A stretch of 64,000 nt of DNA from Jeotgalibacillus campisalis (GTDB taxonomy: Bacteria; Bacillota; Bacilli; Bacillales; Jeotgalibacillaceae), in contig NZ_JXRR01000017.1 of NCBI RefSeq assembly GCF_000829515.1, positions 248,001 to 312,000 of the forward strand, written 5' to 3'. Position numbers and translations under genes: made by a program. Numbering within the stretch: the first letter of the stretch is position 1; each line of letters starts with the position of its first letter. The notes beneath the pieces are model-generated. The model ran no database searches. It was not told where the DNA came from and was given only the letters and a program-made list of their open reading frames with translations. Shown in pieces: positions 40,223 through 49,128 of this stretch.

Positions 40223-41758
40223 TTATGAATGAGTGATAAACTGCTGAAATAGATTGATTTCCTCCATTACGACAGGGTACATCGAAAATTGTGCTGCCAT
40301 TTCATCAGCGATCCGTGCCGCACTGTTTAGTTCCTCCTGCTCAATTAGGGAAAGCAGAAATGAACGATAGAGTGCCAGTTTCTGTTCCTGTGCAAGCGGC
40401 AGTTCGATCACACTCCGGATAGATGCTTCATATTCAGAAGCAGAAAGCGAATGCTGCATATAAGAAAACTGATCGAGAATGGTTTGAAACAATTCAGGAT
40501 CGATCGCTGCCGGCTCGGATTCTGCTTCAGGATCTTTTTCTGAAATGATTTCCTTTTCTTCACCAGCAGAAACTTTCTCCTCTAGATCTTCTAATGGCGC
40601 CTCTGCAGGAAGTGGAATTCTTTCACTTTCGGCAGGCTCCTCCTCGATTGATTCAGGCAATACTTCTACCGGGATAACTTTCACCGCTGAATCTGCAGCT
40701 GACTCTTCATTAAGCTCAGAACCTTCACCAATGCCTTTTATATCGTCAGCCGCTATATCAATGTCATCAGGAACAGACTCATTTTCTACTATTTGAGGAT
40801 GGACGTCTATTTCTACCAGTTTTTCATAAGGGGCATTTTCAAACGGAACTTCTAATAATTCTTCTTCAGAAGGCGCAAGAGGTATACTTTCTTCCTGCAA
40901 TGCAGTATTTTCCTCCGCGATTCTATCAGCGGCGGCTGCCGTCTCAACGGAAGCAGCAGCTTCAAGCCATGAGCGATTAAATTGAGATTCATCAATTACA
41001 TCATCATTGGTTTCAGCCGACTCTATTCTATTATCGTCTTCTTCAGGTAAATCATTGAGCATTATCTTATTTCTTGTATTTAAAAAGGCGGTTACTTCAT
41101 CCTCTTCTTCACGCAATTCGGTCTCAATGGTATTCTGAACTTCTTCTCCGTTTAGGTTTTCATTCTGAACTTCATCTTCTTCGTTTAGATCTTCATACTG
41201 AAGTTCATCTTCTTCGTTTAGGTCCTCACTCTGAAGAGAAAGAACGCTCTCTTTCTTTATCTGCTCCGGCACCTCATTTAAAGTCTCACCCTCAATAGGC
41301 AGTTCATGCTCATCTTGGTCAGAAGGCTCTTCTTCTACTGAAACAGGAGCTAAGAACCACTCGATTTCTCTTTCACTAAGATCTTCTGTATCGTATGATT
41401 CTTTAATCACCTTGTTTTCTATTGATTGATCTTCTTGTTTTCTACTAGCGTTTGCTGCATACGGTCCTGCTGGAATCGGTTCAGAAAATGAAAAGATATC
41501 GGGATCTTCATCCTCTGCCGCAAAAATTCCAGAGGCAGCCCTGGGAAGAAAAAAAGCAGCCATAATCGTTAGCATAGAGCCAATAAGTACGCTTTGAAGA
41601 GTATGTAAAAACGGCTGAAGAGCGATCGCTGCAAAGGCGGATAAGAGAGCTGCCCCTGCAAGGAGCAATCTTCCTGTAACTGAAAAGCCAATAGGAATAA
41701 AATACAATACAGGGATTAACAGTAACATGCCAACAGCGGCAAAAATATATGAAGCCAT
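40223..41758 (-). CDS. Acidic repeat membrane protein, pilus operon
   Basis: A 511-residue protein. About three membrane helices occupy the first ~75 residues; the rest is very acidic and largely disordered until a helical C-terminal ~90 residues ('IDPELFQTILDQFSYMQHSL' and on). It contains three copies of an 11-residue unit like EDLNEEDELQ coded by 33-base repeats (about 41133-41236). It is the first gene of the leftward pilus operon, which suggests a pilus-associated scaffold, but I recognise no family. The tail has only weak resemblance to helical repeat domains. Confidence 0.65.
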   Translation of the reverse strand: MASYIFAAVGMLLLIPVLYFIPIGFSVTGRLLLAGAALLSAFAAIALQPFLHTLQSVLIGSMLTIMAAFFLPRAASGIFAAEDEDPDIFSFSEPIPAGPYAANASRKQEDQSIENKVIKESYDTEDLSEREIEWFLAPVSVEEEPSDQDEHELPIEGETLNEVPEQIKKESVLSLQSEDLNEEDELQYEDLNEEDEVQNENLNGEEVQNTIETELREEEDEVTAFLNTRNKIMLNDLPEEDDNRIESAETNDDVIDESQFNRSWLEAAASVETAAAADRIAEENTALQEESIPLAPSEEELLEVPFENAPYEKLVEIDVHPQIVENESVPDDIDIAADDIKGIGEGSELNEESAADSAVKVIPVEVLPESIEEEPAESERIPLPAEAPLEDLEEKVSAGEEKEIISEKDPEAESEPAAIDPELFQTILDQFSYMQHSLSASEYEASIRSVIELPLAQEQKLALYRSFLLSLIEQEELNSAARIADEMAAQFSMYPVVMEEINLFQQFITHS

Positions 41759-41788
41759 TACTTCACTCCTAAAAGATAGAATTAGTAC

Positions 41789-41818
41789 TTATGATTTATA
41801 TATAGATTATTGTATAAT
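41789..41818 (+). promoter_or_regulatory. Candidate promoter of minor-pilin operon
   Basis: TTATGA (41789-41794), 18 bases, TATAAT (41813-41818) in the 92-base divergent gap. The -10 is perfect, the -35 weak. The leftward operon must start in the same gap; a possible TTCAAT-16-TACAAT on the other strand is weaker. Confidence 0.5.
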
Positions 41819-41850
41819 AAAGTTAACTAAATTGAAAGAAGTGAAAAAGC

Positions 41851-42357
41851 TTGAAAATAGAACTTTTTTCAAACAATAAAGCGTTTTCGTTGTTAGAAGT
41901 ACTGGTATCAATCACATTGCTTAATATTATCGTTTTTTCATTACTTACTTTTTTTCTTAATTCTTATCAATTTACTTTTTCAAACCAGGACAATACAGTC
42001 GGAGCAAATGCAGCTAAAAATGCGGTTACCTATGTAGAAAGTCAGGACTTTCATCGTGTCAGAGAGTATTTTTCACTGCAAGGTGCAGAAAAACTTGAAT
42101 TAACCATCGACTCTTGCAGCGCACTAATCAACGGAACGCTATTATTTGATCATGAAGAAAGCTGCCGGTCGATTTTTGCCCCAACTATTAACAACCAGAC
42201 GTATGGCGTCAATGTAAAACTATCCGAATACGAAGGCGCGAATGAAACTGAAACAGCCGAAATGAAAACCGAGTTAATTTCCATCGAAGCTACGGTTCAA
42301 TGGGAAAGAAAGCGCCTGGAGGAAGTGCTGGTGAGAGGAGTGCTGCGAAATGAATAA
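41851..42357 (+). CDS. Minor pilin (GspI/PilV-like)
   Basis: A 168-residue prepilin: leader MKIELFSNNKA then FSLLEVLVSITLLN with Glu5. The residue before the cleavage site is Ala instead of the usual Gly, which may slow processing. The head has two cysteines. It starts with TTG with only a weak ribosome site. It overlaps the next pilin gene by eight bases and is the first gene of a three-pilin operon divergent from the main pilus operon. Confidence 0.8.
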   Translation: MKIELFSNNKAFSLLEVLVSITLLNIIVFSLLTFFLNSYQFTFSNQDNTVGANAAKNAVTYVESQDFHRVREYFSLQGAEKLELTIDSCSALINGTLLFDHEESCRSIFAPTINNQTYGVNVKLSEYEGANETETAEMKTELISIEATVQWERKRLEEVLVRGVLRNE

Positions 42358-42964
42358 GCTGAACAATAAAGGCATGACGCTTGTGGAACTACTCACCGGT
42401 TTGGCTGTATCTTCTATCTTTATCGTTTCGATCTATGGCGTTTTTATTTCAGGCTACAGTCTTTATGAAAAAACCTCCTCCTTAGGAAGTGCAAGAGATG
42501 AAGTGGACTATATTGCGACTATGATTTTAAATGAAATGGCTGAACAAAAACCTGATTTTGTTGAACCCTATTCTAATGGGAATCAACATGGTGTGAAACT
42601 AGTCCGTTTATCTGACAAGGTAGTTGAAAGTTATTTAATACGGCAGCCCGATACGTCAGACGATACCTATATTTATTTTGAAGAAAACAGAATCTGGATT
42701 GATACAGTTACCAACGAAGAAAAAGAAACCAGCGGCAGTGCGATTATTGTAGGAGATCAGCCTGAACTTGTACTTGAGGGCGAAACGATTCAGATTCTTA
42801 CCGGACCGAACCAAAGCTTTCTTCAGTTAAGATGCACAAAAGCCATTTGCAATCAACGGGAAGCAAATGGGATTATCGAGCTTGAACTTTCTATATTGCC
42901 GCAAAACGAACGGGTAGCCGCTAGAATGGATCCCGTTACGCTGCTTTCGAGCTTTGGTTTTTAA
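42350..42964 (+). CDS. Minor pilin (GspJ/PilW-like)
   Basis: A 204-residue prepilin: leader MNKLNNKG then MTLVELLTGLAVSS (Glu5 present), membrane helix and a ~170-residue beta-rich head with two cysteines near the C-terminal end. Order and size match the J/PilW position in minor-pilin operons. GGAGG lies within the 3' end of the upstream gene. Confidence 0.82.
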   Translation: MNKLNNKGMTLVELLTGLAVSSIFIVSIYGVFISGYSLYEKTSSLGSARDEVDYIATMILNEMAEQKPDFVEPYSNGNQHGVKLVRLSDKVVESYLIRQPDTSDDTYIYFEENRIWIDTVTNEEKETSGSAIIVGDQPELVLEGETIQILTGPNQSFLQLRCTKAICNQREANGIIELELSILPQNERVAARMDPVTLLSSFGF

Positions 42965-42979
42965 AAAGGAGAGATTTCG

Positions 42980-44605
42980 ATGAAAAAAGAAGGCGGGTAC
43001 ACTCTCTTGACGGTGATGCTGATCATATTGGTTTTCACTACGCTTGGAGCAGCTATTTTAACTGCTACGATCGGCGGGGCAAAACGAACCGAGATAAGAG
43101 AAGAAACAATTATTCAGGATTCTGAAGCGATTAAAGCGATTGAAGAAGGAGTGGCCGTATTAAAAAATAATATTCAGCGCTTTCCTTTTTCTCCACCCGG
43201 AGCCTTTTATCAACAGGAGCTTGAGGGCATTATTTCATCTCTTTTAACTCATCATTCTTCCCTGGACATTAGCGATCTGTCACATGGCTACACGCTTGAT
43301 CTCAGCACAGATTATACGAGAGTTTACGAGATAAGCAGTAAAGGATATAAACAAAACTTCTCTAAAACGATTTATATAACAGCAATGCCGAGTTTTTTAA
43401 AGTATGGAGCAGGAGCCAGAGATACGCTGAGCCTGCATGGGGGAATGTACATAGACGGAGACATCTATGCGAATAACCGGCTGTTTATATCTGACGAAGC
43501 AAAGTATATCTATGAAGGAAATAAAAAAACGGTAAAAAGTTATTTTCCTACAGTAGAAAAAAATACCCAGCTTATTTTAAATGGAGTGGCTGCCCTATGC
43601 AAAAACTCATCTGCTTTTCCGTGTTTTGATTCGAATTTGGCCAGGTCGGGTAATTGGCAGCCGAGATCTGCTGACGAAATGATCGTTCAGGCTTTTAGTG
43701 TTCAAGCTCCTGTCATAGGTTCCAACAGTGATTATATTGATGTGAAACTGCTCCCAACTGTGTCATCCAAATTAAAAGAAATGGATGCATCATTTACAGA
43801 GCAGCATGCTGAAATGATCTCAGCGGGAGGGGATATTTTAACAATAAAAGGCCAGGAGACAATCGGCAGACCCCTTACGAAAGATGAATATCAAAGTCAG
43901 CTGTCGCCCGAGACTATGCTTCATGAAGAAAATGTAATTGGGAAGCTCGAACCGTCAAAAAATCACCTTTTCCTAAATGATTCATACCTCAACACAGAAG
44001 AGATTACCCTTCAAAAGGATAAGTGGCTAGTCGTTTTGGGTGACCTTATTCTTGAAAGCGCCGCCGGGCAGGAAGCAATTCTTCAGGCAAATATGATTGT
44101 ATTTGGTGATGTCGTGATCCGGGGTGATCACCAAATGGATTCTGTCATGTATGTCCTGGGGAAAACGACTATTTTTAACGCCAATATTAAAAAAGTAGAC
44201 GGAGATGGAGAGCTTATTTTAATGAGCAGAGGAAGGCTGGATATTGCTCTTTTAAATTCTTTCAATAATCCCGCGAGTTTTAATGAATTTACCAATCAAT
44301 TAAATGCCTTTATTTATACAGATGAAGACGCTGAAATTTATTCCGTTGGCTCCTATGTGTATGTAGAAGGCGGAATCTTCAGCAAGGGCTCTCTTGAATT
44401 CAATAGTTTCAGAGGAGATACTGCCAAAGGACAGGGTGATATTGTGTTTTCCCTGGCAGACCCGGCCAATGATGGCGATGACTACTATAGTAAATCAAGA
44501 TTATTCATCCGCAATGACCAGCGTCTTTTCATGGATAAGCAGCAGGCACTTCCAGCTGTTGAAAAACTCGACGTGATTGAAGAGCCTTATAAAAAAATAA
44601 AGTAG
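42980..44605 (+). CDS. Large tip-type minor pilin (PilX/GspK-like)
   Basis: A 541-residue protein: short leader MKKEGG then YTLLTVMLIILVFTT, with Thr where pilins have Glu5, as in GspK/PilX-type tip subunits. The head of ~500 residues is far larger than usual and includes a stretch in which short hydrophobic beta units repeat ('KWLVVLGDLILESAAG', 'MIVFGDVVIRGDHQMDSVMY', 'NAFIYTDEDAEIYSVG'), suggesting a beta-helix-like or adhesin-like fold. Without Glu5 it probably caps the pilus. AAGGAG precedes the ATG. Confidence 0.75.
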   Translation: MKKEGGYTLLTVMLIILVFTTLGAAILTATIGGAKRTEIREETIIQDSEAIKAIEEGVAVLKNNIQRFPFSPPGAFYQQELEGIISSLLTHHSSLDISDLSHGYTLDLSTDYTRVYEISSKGYKQNFSKTIYITAMPSFLKYGAGARDTLSLHGGMYIDGDIYANNRLFISDEAKYIYEGNKKTVKSYFPTVEKNTQLILNGVAALCKNSSAFPCFDSNLARSGNWQPRSADEMIVQAFSVQAPVIGSNSDYIDVKLLPTVSSKLKEMDASFTEQHAEMISAGGDILTIKGQETIGRPLTKDEYQSQLSPETMLHEENVIGKLEPSKNHLFLNDSYLNTEEITLQKDKWLVVLGDLILESAAGQEAILQANMIVFGDVVIRGDHQMDSVMYVLGKTTIFNANIKKVDGDGELILMSRGRLDIALLNSFNNPASFNEFTNQLNAFIYTDEDAEIYSVGSYVYVEGGIFSKGSLEFNSFRGDTAKGQGDIVFSLADPANDGDDYYSKSRLFIRNDQRLFMDKQQALPAVEKLDVIEEPYKKIK

Positions 44606-44631
44606 ATATTTAAGATAAATTAGAATAAGTT

Positions 44632-44661
44632 AAAAGCCCGGGAGCATCCTCCCGGGCTTTT
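44632..44661. terminator. Bidirectional terminator
   Basis: A 13-bp perfect stem AAAAGCCCGGGAG / CTCCCGGGCTTTT with a CATC loop. It serves the minor-pilin operon on one strand and the ankyrin gene on the other, whose stop codon lies at its edge. Confidence 0.92.
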
Positions 44662-45547
44662 ACTGATTGACCAATTCTATTATTTTCTTATTTTCCCACT
44701 TCCGGGCTAAAGTGATCGCAGTGTCCCCATCTTGATTCACCAGGGACCGGTCTGCTCCAGATTCAATTAATTCTTCTACGATCGTGTCAAAGCCAAAATC
44801 CACAGCAAACATAAGCGGCGTCCAACCCATCGAATTTGGTTTATTAACGTCATCAAATTCTTTCAGCAAGGTTACCCAGCCTTTCTGTCCGGATTTCACT
44901 GCTAATGACAGAGGTGTTTCCATATCTCCGTTGGCAGTGCCCTTTAGATAATGAGCTTCTTCAAAATAAAAACCCGTTTGATCTACTGGATATTTTACAG
45001 CCGCATGAAAGGTCGTCTCTCCGTGGTCATTGATCGTATTTGGATCAATCCCTTTTTCCAGCAGCCATGAAATCGTTGGCTTATGCTGTGACCGGATTGC
45101 CTCAAACAGAAGATTTTCTCCATTTGAAGCATGATATTCAAGGATACCCGGTTCTTTTTCAGCCATTTCCTTTAAGAGTTCAAATAACGAATCATTTAAG
45201 CTGTTTCCTTCATCAAGAGCAGGGTCCACCATAGCCTGAAGAACCGTTAGTGAAAAATAAGGCTCAATATTTGCTCCTTCATCCAGCAGCAGCCGGGCAA
45301 TATTGATGGCATTTAGTTCCACGGCCGTCTCCAGTGCGGTTTGGTTCATGTCATTTTTTGCATTCGGCGACATGCCGCTATCAAGCATCTGTTGTACTTT
45401 TGCTGCATCCTGCTCATAAATCAGTTCAAAAAGCTGCTGTGGATTACTTTCCCCCTGGAGCTTTTGAGTGTGCATGTAACGAATCCCACCTGCTGCTGCC
45501 ACAATAATAAAGAGTGCAGCCAGCGCGATGATGATTTTCCTGTTCAT
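44660..45547 (-). CDS. Membrane-anchored ankyrin-repeat protein
   Basis: A 295-residue protein with an N-terminal membrane helix ('IIIALAALFIIVAAAGGIRY') and about six ankyrin repeats, e.g. 'NQTALETAVELNAINIARLL', 'LLEKGIDPNTINDHGETTFH', 'MGWTPLMFAVDFGFDTIVEE'. It would display a protein-binding surface outside the membrane. ATG at 45547 follows GAGGTG. It lies 48 bases after the big secreted protein gene, probably in the same transcript, and may bind it (inference). Confidence 0.85.
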   Translation of the reverse strand: MNRKIIIALAALFIIVAAAGGIRYMHTQKLQGESNPQQLFELIYEQDAAKVQQMLDSGMSPNAKNDMNQTALETAVELNAINIARLLLDEGANIEPYFSLTVLQAMVDPALDEGNSLNDSLFELLKEMAEKEPGILEYHASNGENLLFEAIRSQHKPTISWLLEKGIDPNTINDHGETTFHAAVKYPVDQTGFYFEEAHYLKGTANGDMETPLSLAVKSGQKGWVTLLKEFDDVNKPNSMGWTPLMFAVDFGFDTIVEELIESGADRSLVNQDGDTAITLARKWENKKIIELVNQ

Positions 45548-45595
45548 TAATTCACCTCTTTTTAAGTGGTTAGATTTCTCATCCATATGAACTGC

Positions 45596-48500
45596 TTAGT
45601 ATCTGTCGTCACCTGTTTCACTGTTTTCTTCCGGGTCTGATTCTTTTTCTCTTACATGCACCAAAATTGTATCTTTGTATTCATTCCCTGCTTTATCTCG
45701 TACAGTCACCTCTACCATGCTGCCCTCGCCTATTCTTTTGCCGAAAACAGAACCATCTGGTTTTACAGTGATAAATGGATTAGCCGAAATCGTGTCCTTA
45801 TAGATTATACTTTCGACTGTGGAGGCATCCGCCGGAGTCAGCATTAGATTTCCGGATAGAGGATACGTGTCCCCTTTTGAAATCACAATAAAGTCCTGAT
45901 CGAATCCTGCATCTGTTAAAGGTGAATGAACGGTTACCTTAATTTCTTCTGTAACACCGCTTGGGGCCTGAAGAAGTATCGTAGTGACACCTGCTTTGAT
46001 CCCCCTGATTTCACCCGGTGAGACAACCTGTGCGACAGAAGGATCTGCTGACGTCCAGGTAACGGTGGAGGCATCTCCATATTCCGGCAATACTGTTAAT
46101 TCAAAATCGCTGAAAGTTTCATACTTATTTATCGTAATTTCGTTTGGATTTACCGTCAGCTGTTCTATTTCCCTGCTTTTGACGGTAACAAGTGCCTCTG
46201 CTTCAATGATCGTGCCATTTTCATTGACACCTCTGGCAATAACCCTCGTTGAACCGGGTTTGATTCCTGTTATTTTTTTCGTGGCTGTATTTACAGAGGC
46301 AATGCGGTCATTTTCGAAAGTAATCTCTACACTTCCAGAGGCATCTGCAGGATTTACTGTCAGTGGAAGATCAATCGTTTCCCCTGCAAACAGAACCATG
46401 CTGTCTAGCGAAATGGATTCAATCGGAACGCGGACCGAGACCGAGGATGTCTTGGTCATTTGATTTCCAAAGACATCTGTGACTGTGACCGTCACTTGTG
46501 CAGCCCCCTTACCGGCAGCCTTTATGACACCATTTTGCGATATGCTTACAATCGACTCGTCGCTTGAGGACCATTTAACCTCCCGAATTGCGGCATTAGA
46601 TGGAGAAATCGTAAAATCGCCTGAAGCTCTCAGGTTACGTTCAAGCCCTTTGTCCAATACAATCGAAGGTGTAAGTTTCACTTCTTTTAATGCATGCGCT
46701 GCTGACAGGGAAAGACGATTAAACTCAGCTTCTTTTTCTTCAAGAAAGAAATCCTTATACGTCAAAACAGCCTGCTGTAAAAGATAAGTGCTGCTTTGTT
46801 CCGCACGAATGGTAAGTGTAAAATGAACAGGTTTTCCTGTATACGTCTTTTTGTCTTTCGTTTCATACTGGATATTTCGCAGATTTCCTTCTACTGTTAT
46901 ACCTGATTCTTTCGTTCCGGATTTTCTGAAACCTTGAGGCATCTCCAAAACGTCTATTCCAGGCGGAAACTTTTCACGAAAAGAAAGATCTGAGAGTATT
47001 TGATCTCCTTCGCCTGCAGATGAGCTGCGGTTGATCTCTTTAGGTGCGATGCTATATTTAACAGCTATCGAATCTTTTACTGCTTCATACAAAGATTTTT
47101 CAGGTTCAAACGTTCTCGCTACTTCCAGCAAATTCTCATTTTTTAAGATTTCGAGCGTAAGATAATGGACAGATTCAGCACCCTCCTGATCCTCTGCTGT
47201 AATTTTTATCTCTGCAGCCCCTCCGTCCTTTAGATAATGGTCAAGCTGCAGATTAAATGTCTTTCCATTTAAACTGGCTTTTTCTTCATATTGAAGTTTA
47301 TTATTAACATAAACTTTTACATTATTTGTGGTAGAGGTGAGGTCAAAATCTTCTACTTTAAATGAAAGAGGGATTTTTTGATTTGATGGAATCGTTTCAT
47401 TCGTTTCAGGTGACAGAACTGTGATGACCGGCGCATGGTTTGAACCTGAGAACGCACGGTACATTGTATTTACAAATAGCCGCTGTTCTGAATCGGGAAA
47501 ATTAGATGAAGTATGCCCCGTTCCGGAATACGTAATATTTCCCTTTGAATACGTATAGTAATGATTCCAGCTGTCATTTGTATCTCTTCCACTTCCTGTT
47601 ATGTTATACCAGGGAATGACGTTCGGATCTTCTAAATCAAGTGTGTAGTATTGATTGTGCGTCGTTTGAATTCCGACATTTTCAGGCAAATCAAACGGGA
47701 ACGTTGTCACGAGTCCTTCATTAACTTTTTGGGTCGTTTTCGATTGATTTGGCGCATTAAGACCTAAGTTGGTTTCAGGATCCATTTGACCGGTTGTGCC
47801 TTTAAAATTGTTTACCCATACGTTATTCCGGTTGAAGATTGTATCGTGGGTAAACAAAATACTTTGCTTTGAATCTATAAACTTTTTTAAAGAGTTTACG
47901 GCACCCTGGCTTAAATTAGATGAGTTATACGTATCCGCGAAACCGAAGATCACCATATCGTATTTTCCGTTAATTAGTTCGTGGGAATAGAGTCGGCTGT
48001 TTTGTGAAGAACCGACACCTGAATTGAAAACAGAAAAATCGGTCGTATCAATTGAAATAGAATATTGCTTATCCTGGGTCAGGTAGCTTTGCTTCATGTT
48101 GTTTGCGTTTTTGAGAGAACTATTGCTGCCTTTAAATACTTGTAAAACATTAATTTTTATCGGCTCATCTTCAAACAAAAATTGACCTACTTCATAATCT
48201 TTTAAAACCGTATTATTTTTCACTTCGATCAGTTCAAGCTTCCATGTACGGACTCCTGAATAACCAAGCGGCAGTTCATACGATAAAGAAGGTGTTTGTG
48301 AGGATACATTGACTTCTTTTACAATTTCAGAAGATTGAAATTGATCATTAAAGTCCCTGTCAATATATAACCTAAGCTTCATAGAGCGGCTTGCTGCAGA
48401 GGATGGAGCATCAATTTTCATAGTAAACTGAACAGTCTCCCCACGCTTATATGCTTCATGCGAGTTATACTGAATGGATTTCGGCTTTGAAGTAAGTGTG

Positions 48501-49060
48501 AAGGAAGGTTTCTGCTGATATGTGCTGCTCATAAGCTGCTCAAAGTCCCTGCCCAGATTCGCCCAGTCTGCTTTTGCATAATAAATGACAGAGGATTGCG
48601 GTAAACTTCCCAGACGCTTTTGCAAGATTGCTCCGTTATTGACGCTGTCTTTATGTATAAATAAAGGCTGGCCCTTGTTGACAAAACTTTCAATCAGTTC
48701 ATCTGCTTTCAAATTGGTCAAATCGTTCATTACGGACGAAGTATTATGATTTCTGCCATTTACCCCGGCTGGATTATAGAATCCTTCTCCTATAATAATC
48801 ATGTCATATTTTCCATCCAATTCTTCACGCAAAGCAACAAAACGCTTCATTGCCATCGTCGCAATTTGAATATCGTATCCGTTAAACTGAAAGGAACTCT
48901 CTGTTGTCAGACTGCTTAGTGTAGTTAGTCCGTTTGGTGTGATTTCAAGCACATTTATTCTTTTAAGAGGGGATTCTGCCTGCAATGGATTATGGGGAAC
49001 TGAAAAAGCTGATGTAAACATAATTATAAAAACGACAGTAAATAACAGTACTTTTCTCAT
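45596..49060 (-). CDS. Large secreted DUF5057 / Ig-like (BIG2) protein
   Basis: A protein of about 1154 residues with a signal peptide (1-29). Two related N-terminal domains begin 'INVLEITPNGLTTLSS' (~35) and 'INVLQVFKGSNSSL' (~310), like DUF5057. After a middle Ig-like part come three to four BIG2 domains, with marks such as 'VKWSSSDESIVSISQNGVIK' and 'VTWTSADPSVAQV', and an acidic end. No LPXTG or SLH anchor is seen, so it is released or held by other contacts. ATG at 49060 follows AAAGGAGG. It neighbours the minor pilins and may be an adhesin or matrix protein. Confidence 0.78.
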   Translation of the reverse strand: MRKVLLFTVVFIIMFTSAFSVPHNPLQAESPLKRINVLEITPNGLTTLSSLTTESSFQFNGYDIQIATMAMKRFVALREELDGKYDMIIIGEGFYNPAGVNGRNHNTSSVMNDLTNLKADELIESFVNKGQPLFIHKDSVNNGAILQKRLGSLPQSSVIYYAKADWANLGRDFEQLMSSTYQQKPSFTLTSKPKSIQYNSHEAYKRGETVQFTMKIDAPSSAASRSMKLRLYIDRDFNDQFQSSEIVKEVNVSSQTPSLSYELPLGYSGVRTWKLELIEVKNNTVLKDYEVGQFLFEDEPIKINVLQVFKGSNSSLKNANNMKQSYLTQDKQYSISIDTTDFSVFNSGVGSSQNSRLYSHELINGKYDMVIFGFADTYNSSNLSQGAVNSLKKFIDSKQSILFTHDTIFNRNNVWVNNFKGTTGQMDPETNLGLNAPNQSKTTQKVNEGLVTTFPFDLPENVGIQTTHNQYYTLDLEDPNVIPWYNITGSGRDTNDSWNHYYTYSKGNITYSGTGHTSSNFPDSEQRLFVNTMYRAFSGSNHAPVITVLSPETNETIPSNQKIPLSFKVEDFDLTSTTNNVKVYVNNKLQYEEKASLNGKTFNLQLDHYLKDGGAAEIKITAEDQEGAESVHYLTLEILKNENLLEVARTFEPEKSLYEAVKDSIAVKYSIAPKEINRSSSAGEGDQILSDLSFREKFPPGIDVLEMPQGFRKSGTKESGITVEGNLRNIQYETKDKKTYTGKPVHFTLTIRAEQSSTYLLQQAVLTYKDFFLEEKEAEFNRLSLSAAHALKEVKLTPSIVLDKGLERNLRASGDFTISPSNAAIREVKWSSSDESIVSISQNGVIKAAGKGAAQVTVTVTDVFGNQMTKTSSVSVRVPIESISLDSMVLFAGETIDLPLTVNPADASGSVEITFENDRIASVNTATKKITGIKPGSTRVIARGVNENGTIIEAEALVTVKSREIEQLTVNPNEITINKYETFSDFELTVLPEYGDASTVTWTSADPSVAQVVSPGEIRGIKAGVTTILLQAPSGVTEEIKVTVHSPLTDAGFDQDFIVISKGDTYPLSGNLMLTPADASTVESIIYKDTISANPFITVKPDGSVFGKRIGEGSMVEVTVRDKAGNEYKDTILVHVREKESDPEENSETGDDRY

Positions 49061-49128
49061 GCGTCTATCCTCCTTTAGTTCTAGTAATTTTATCATAGCA
49101 TACTGTCGTTACTTTAGAATATATTTTT

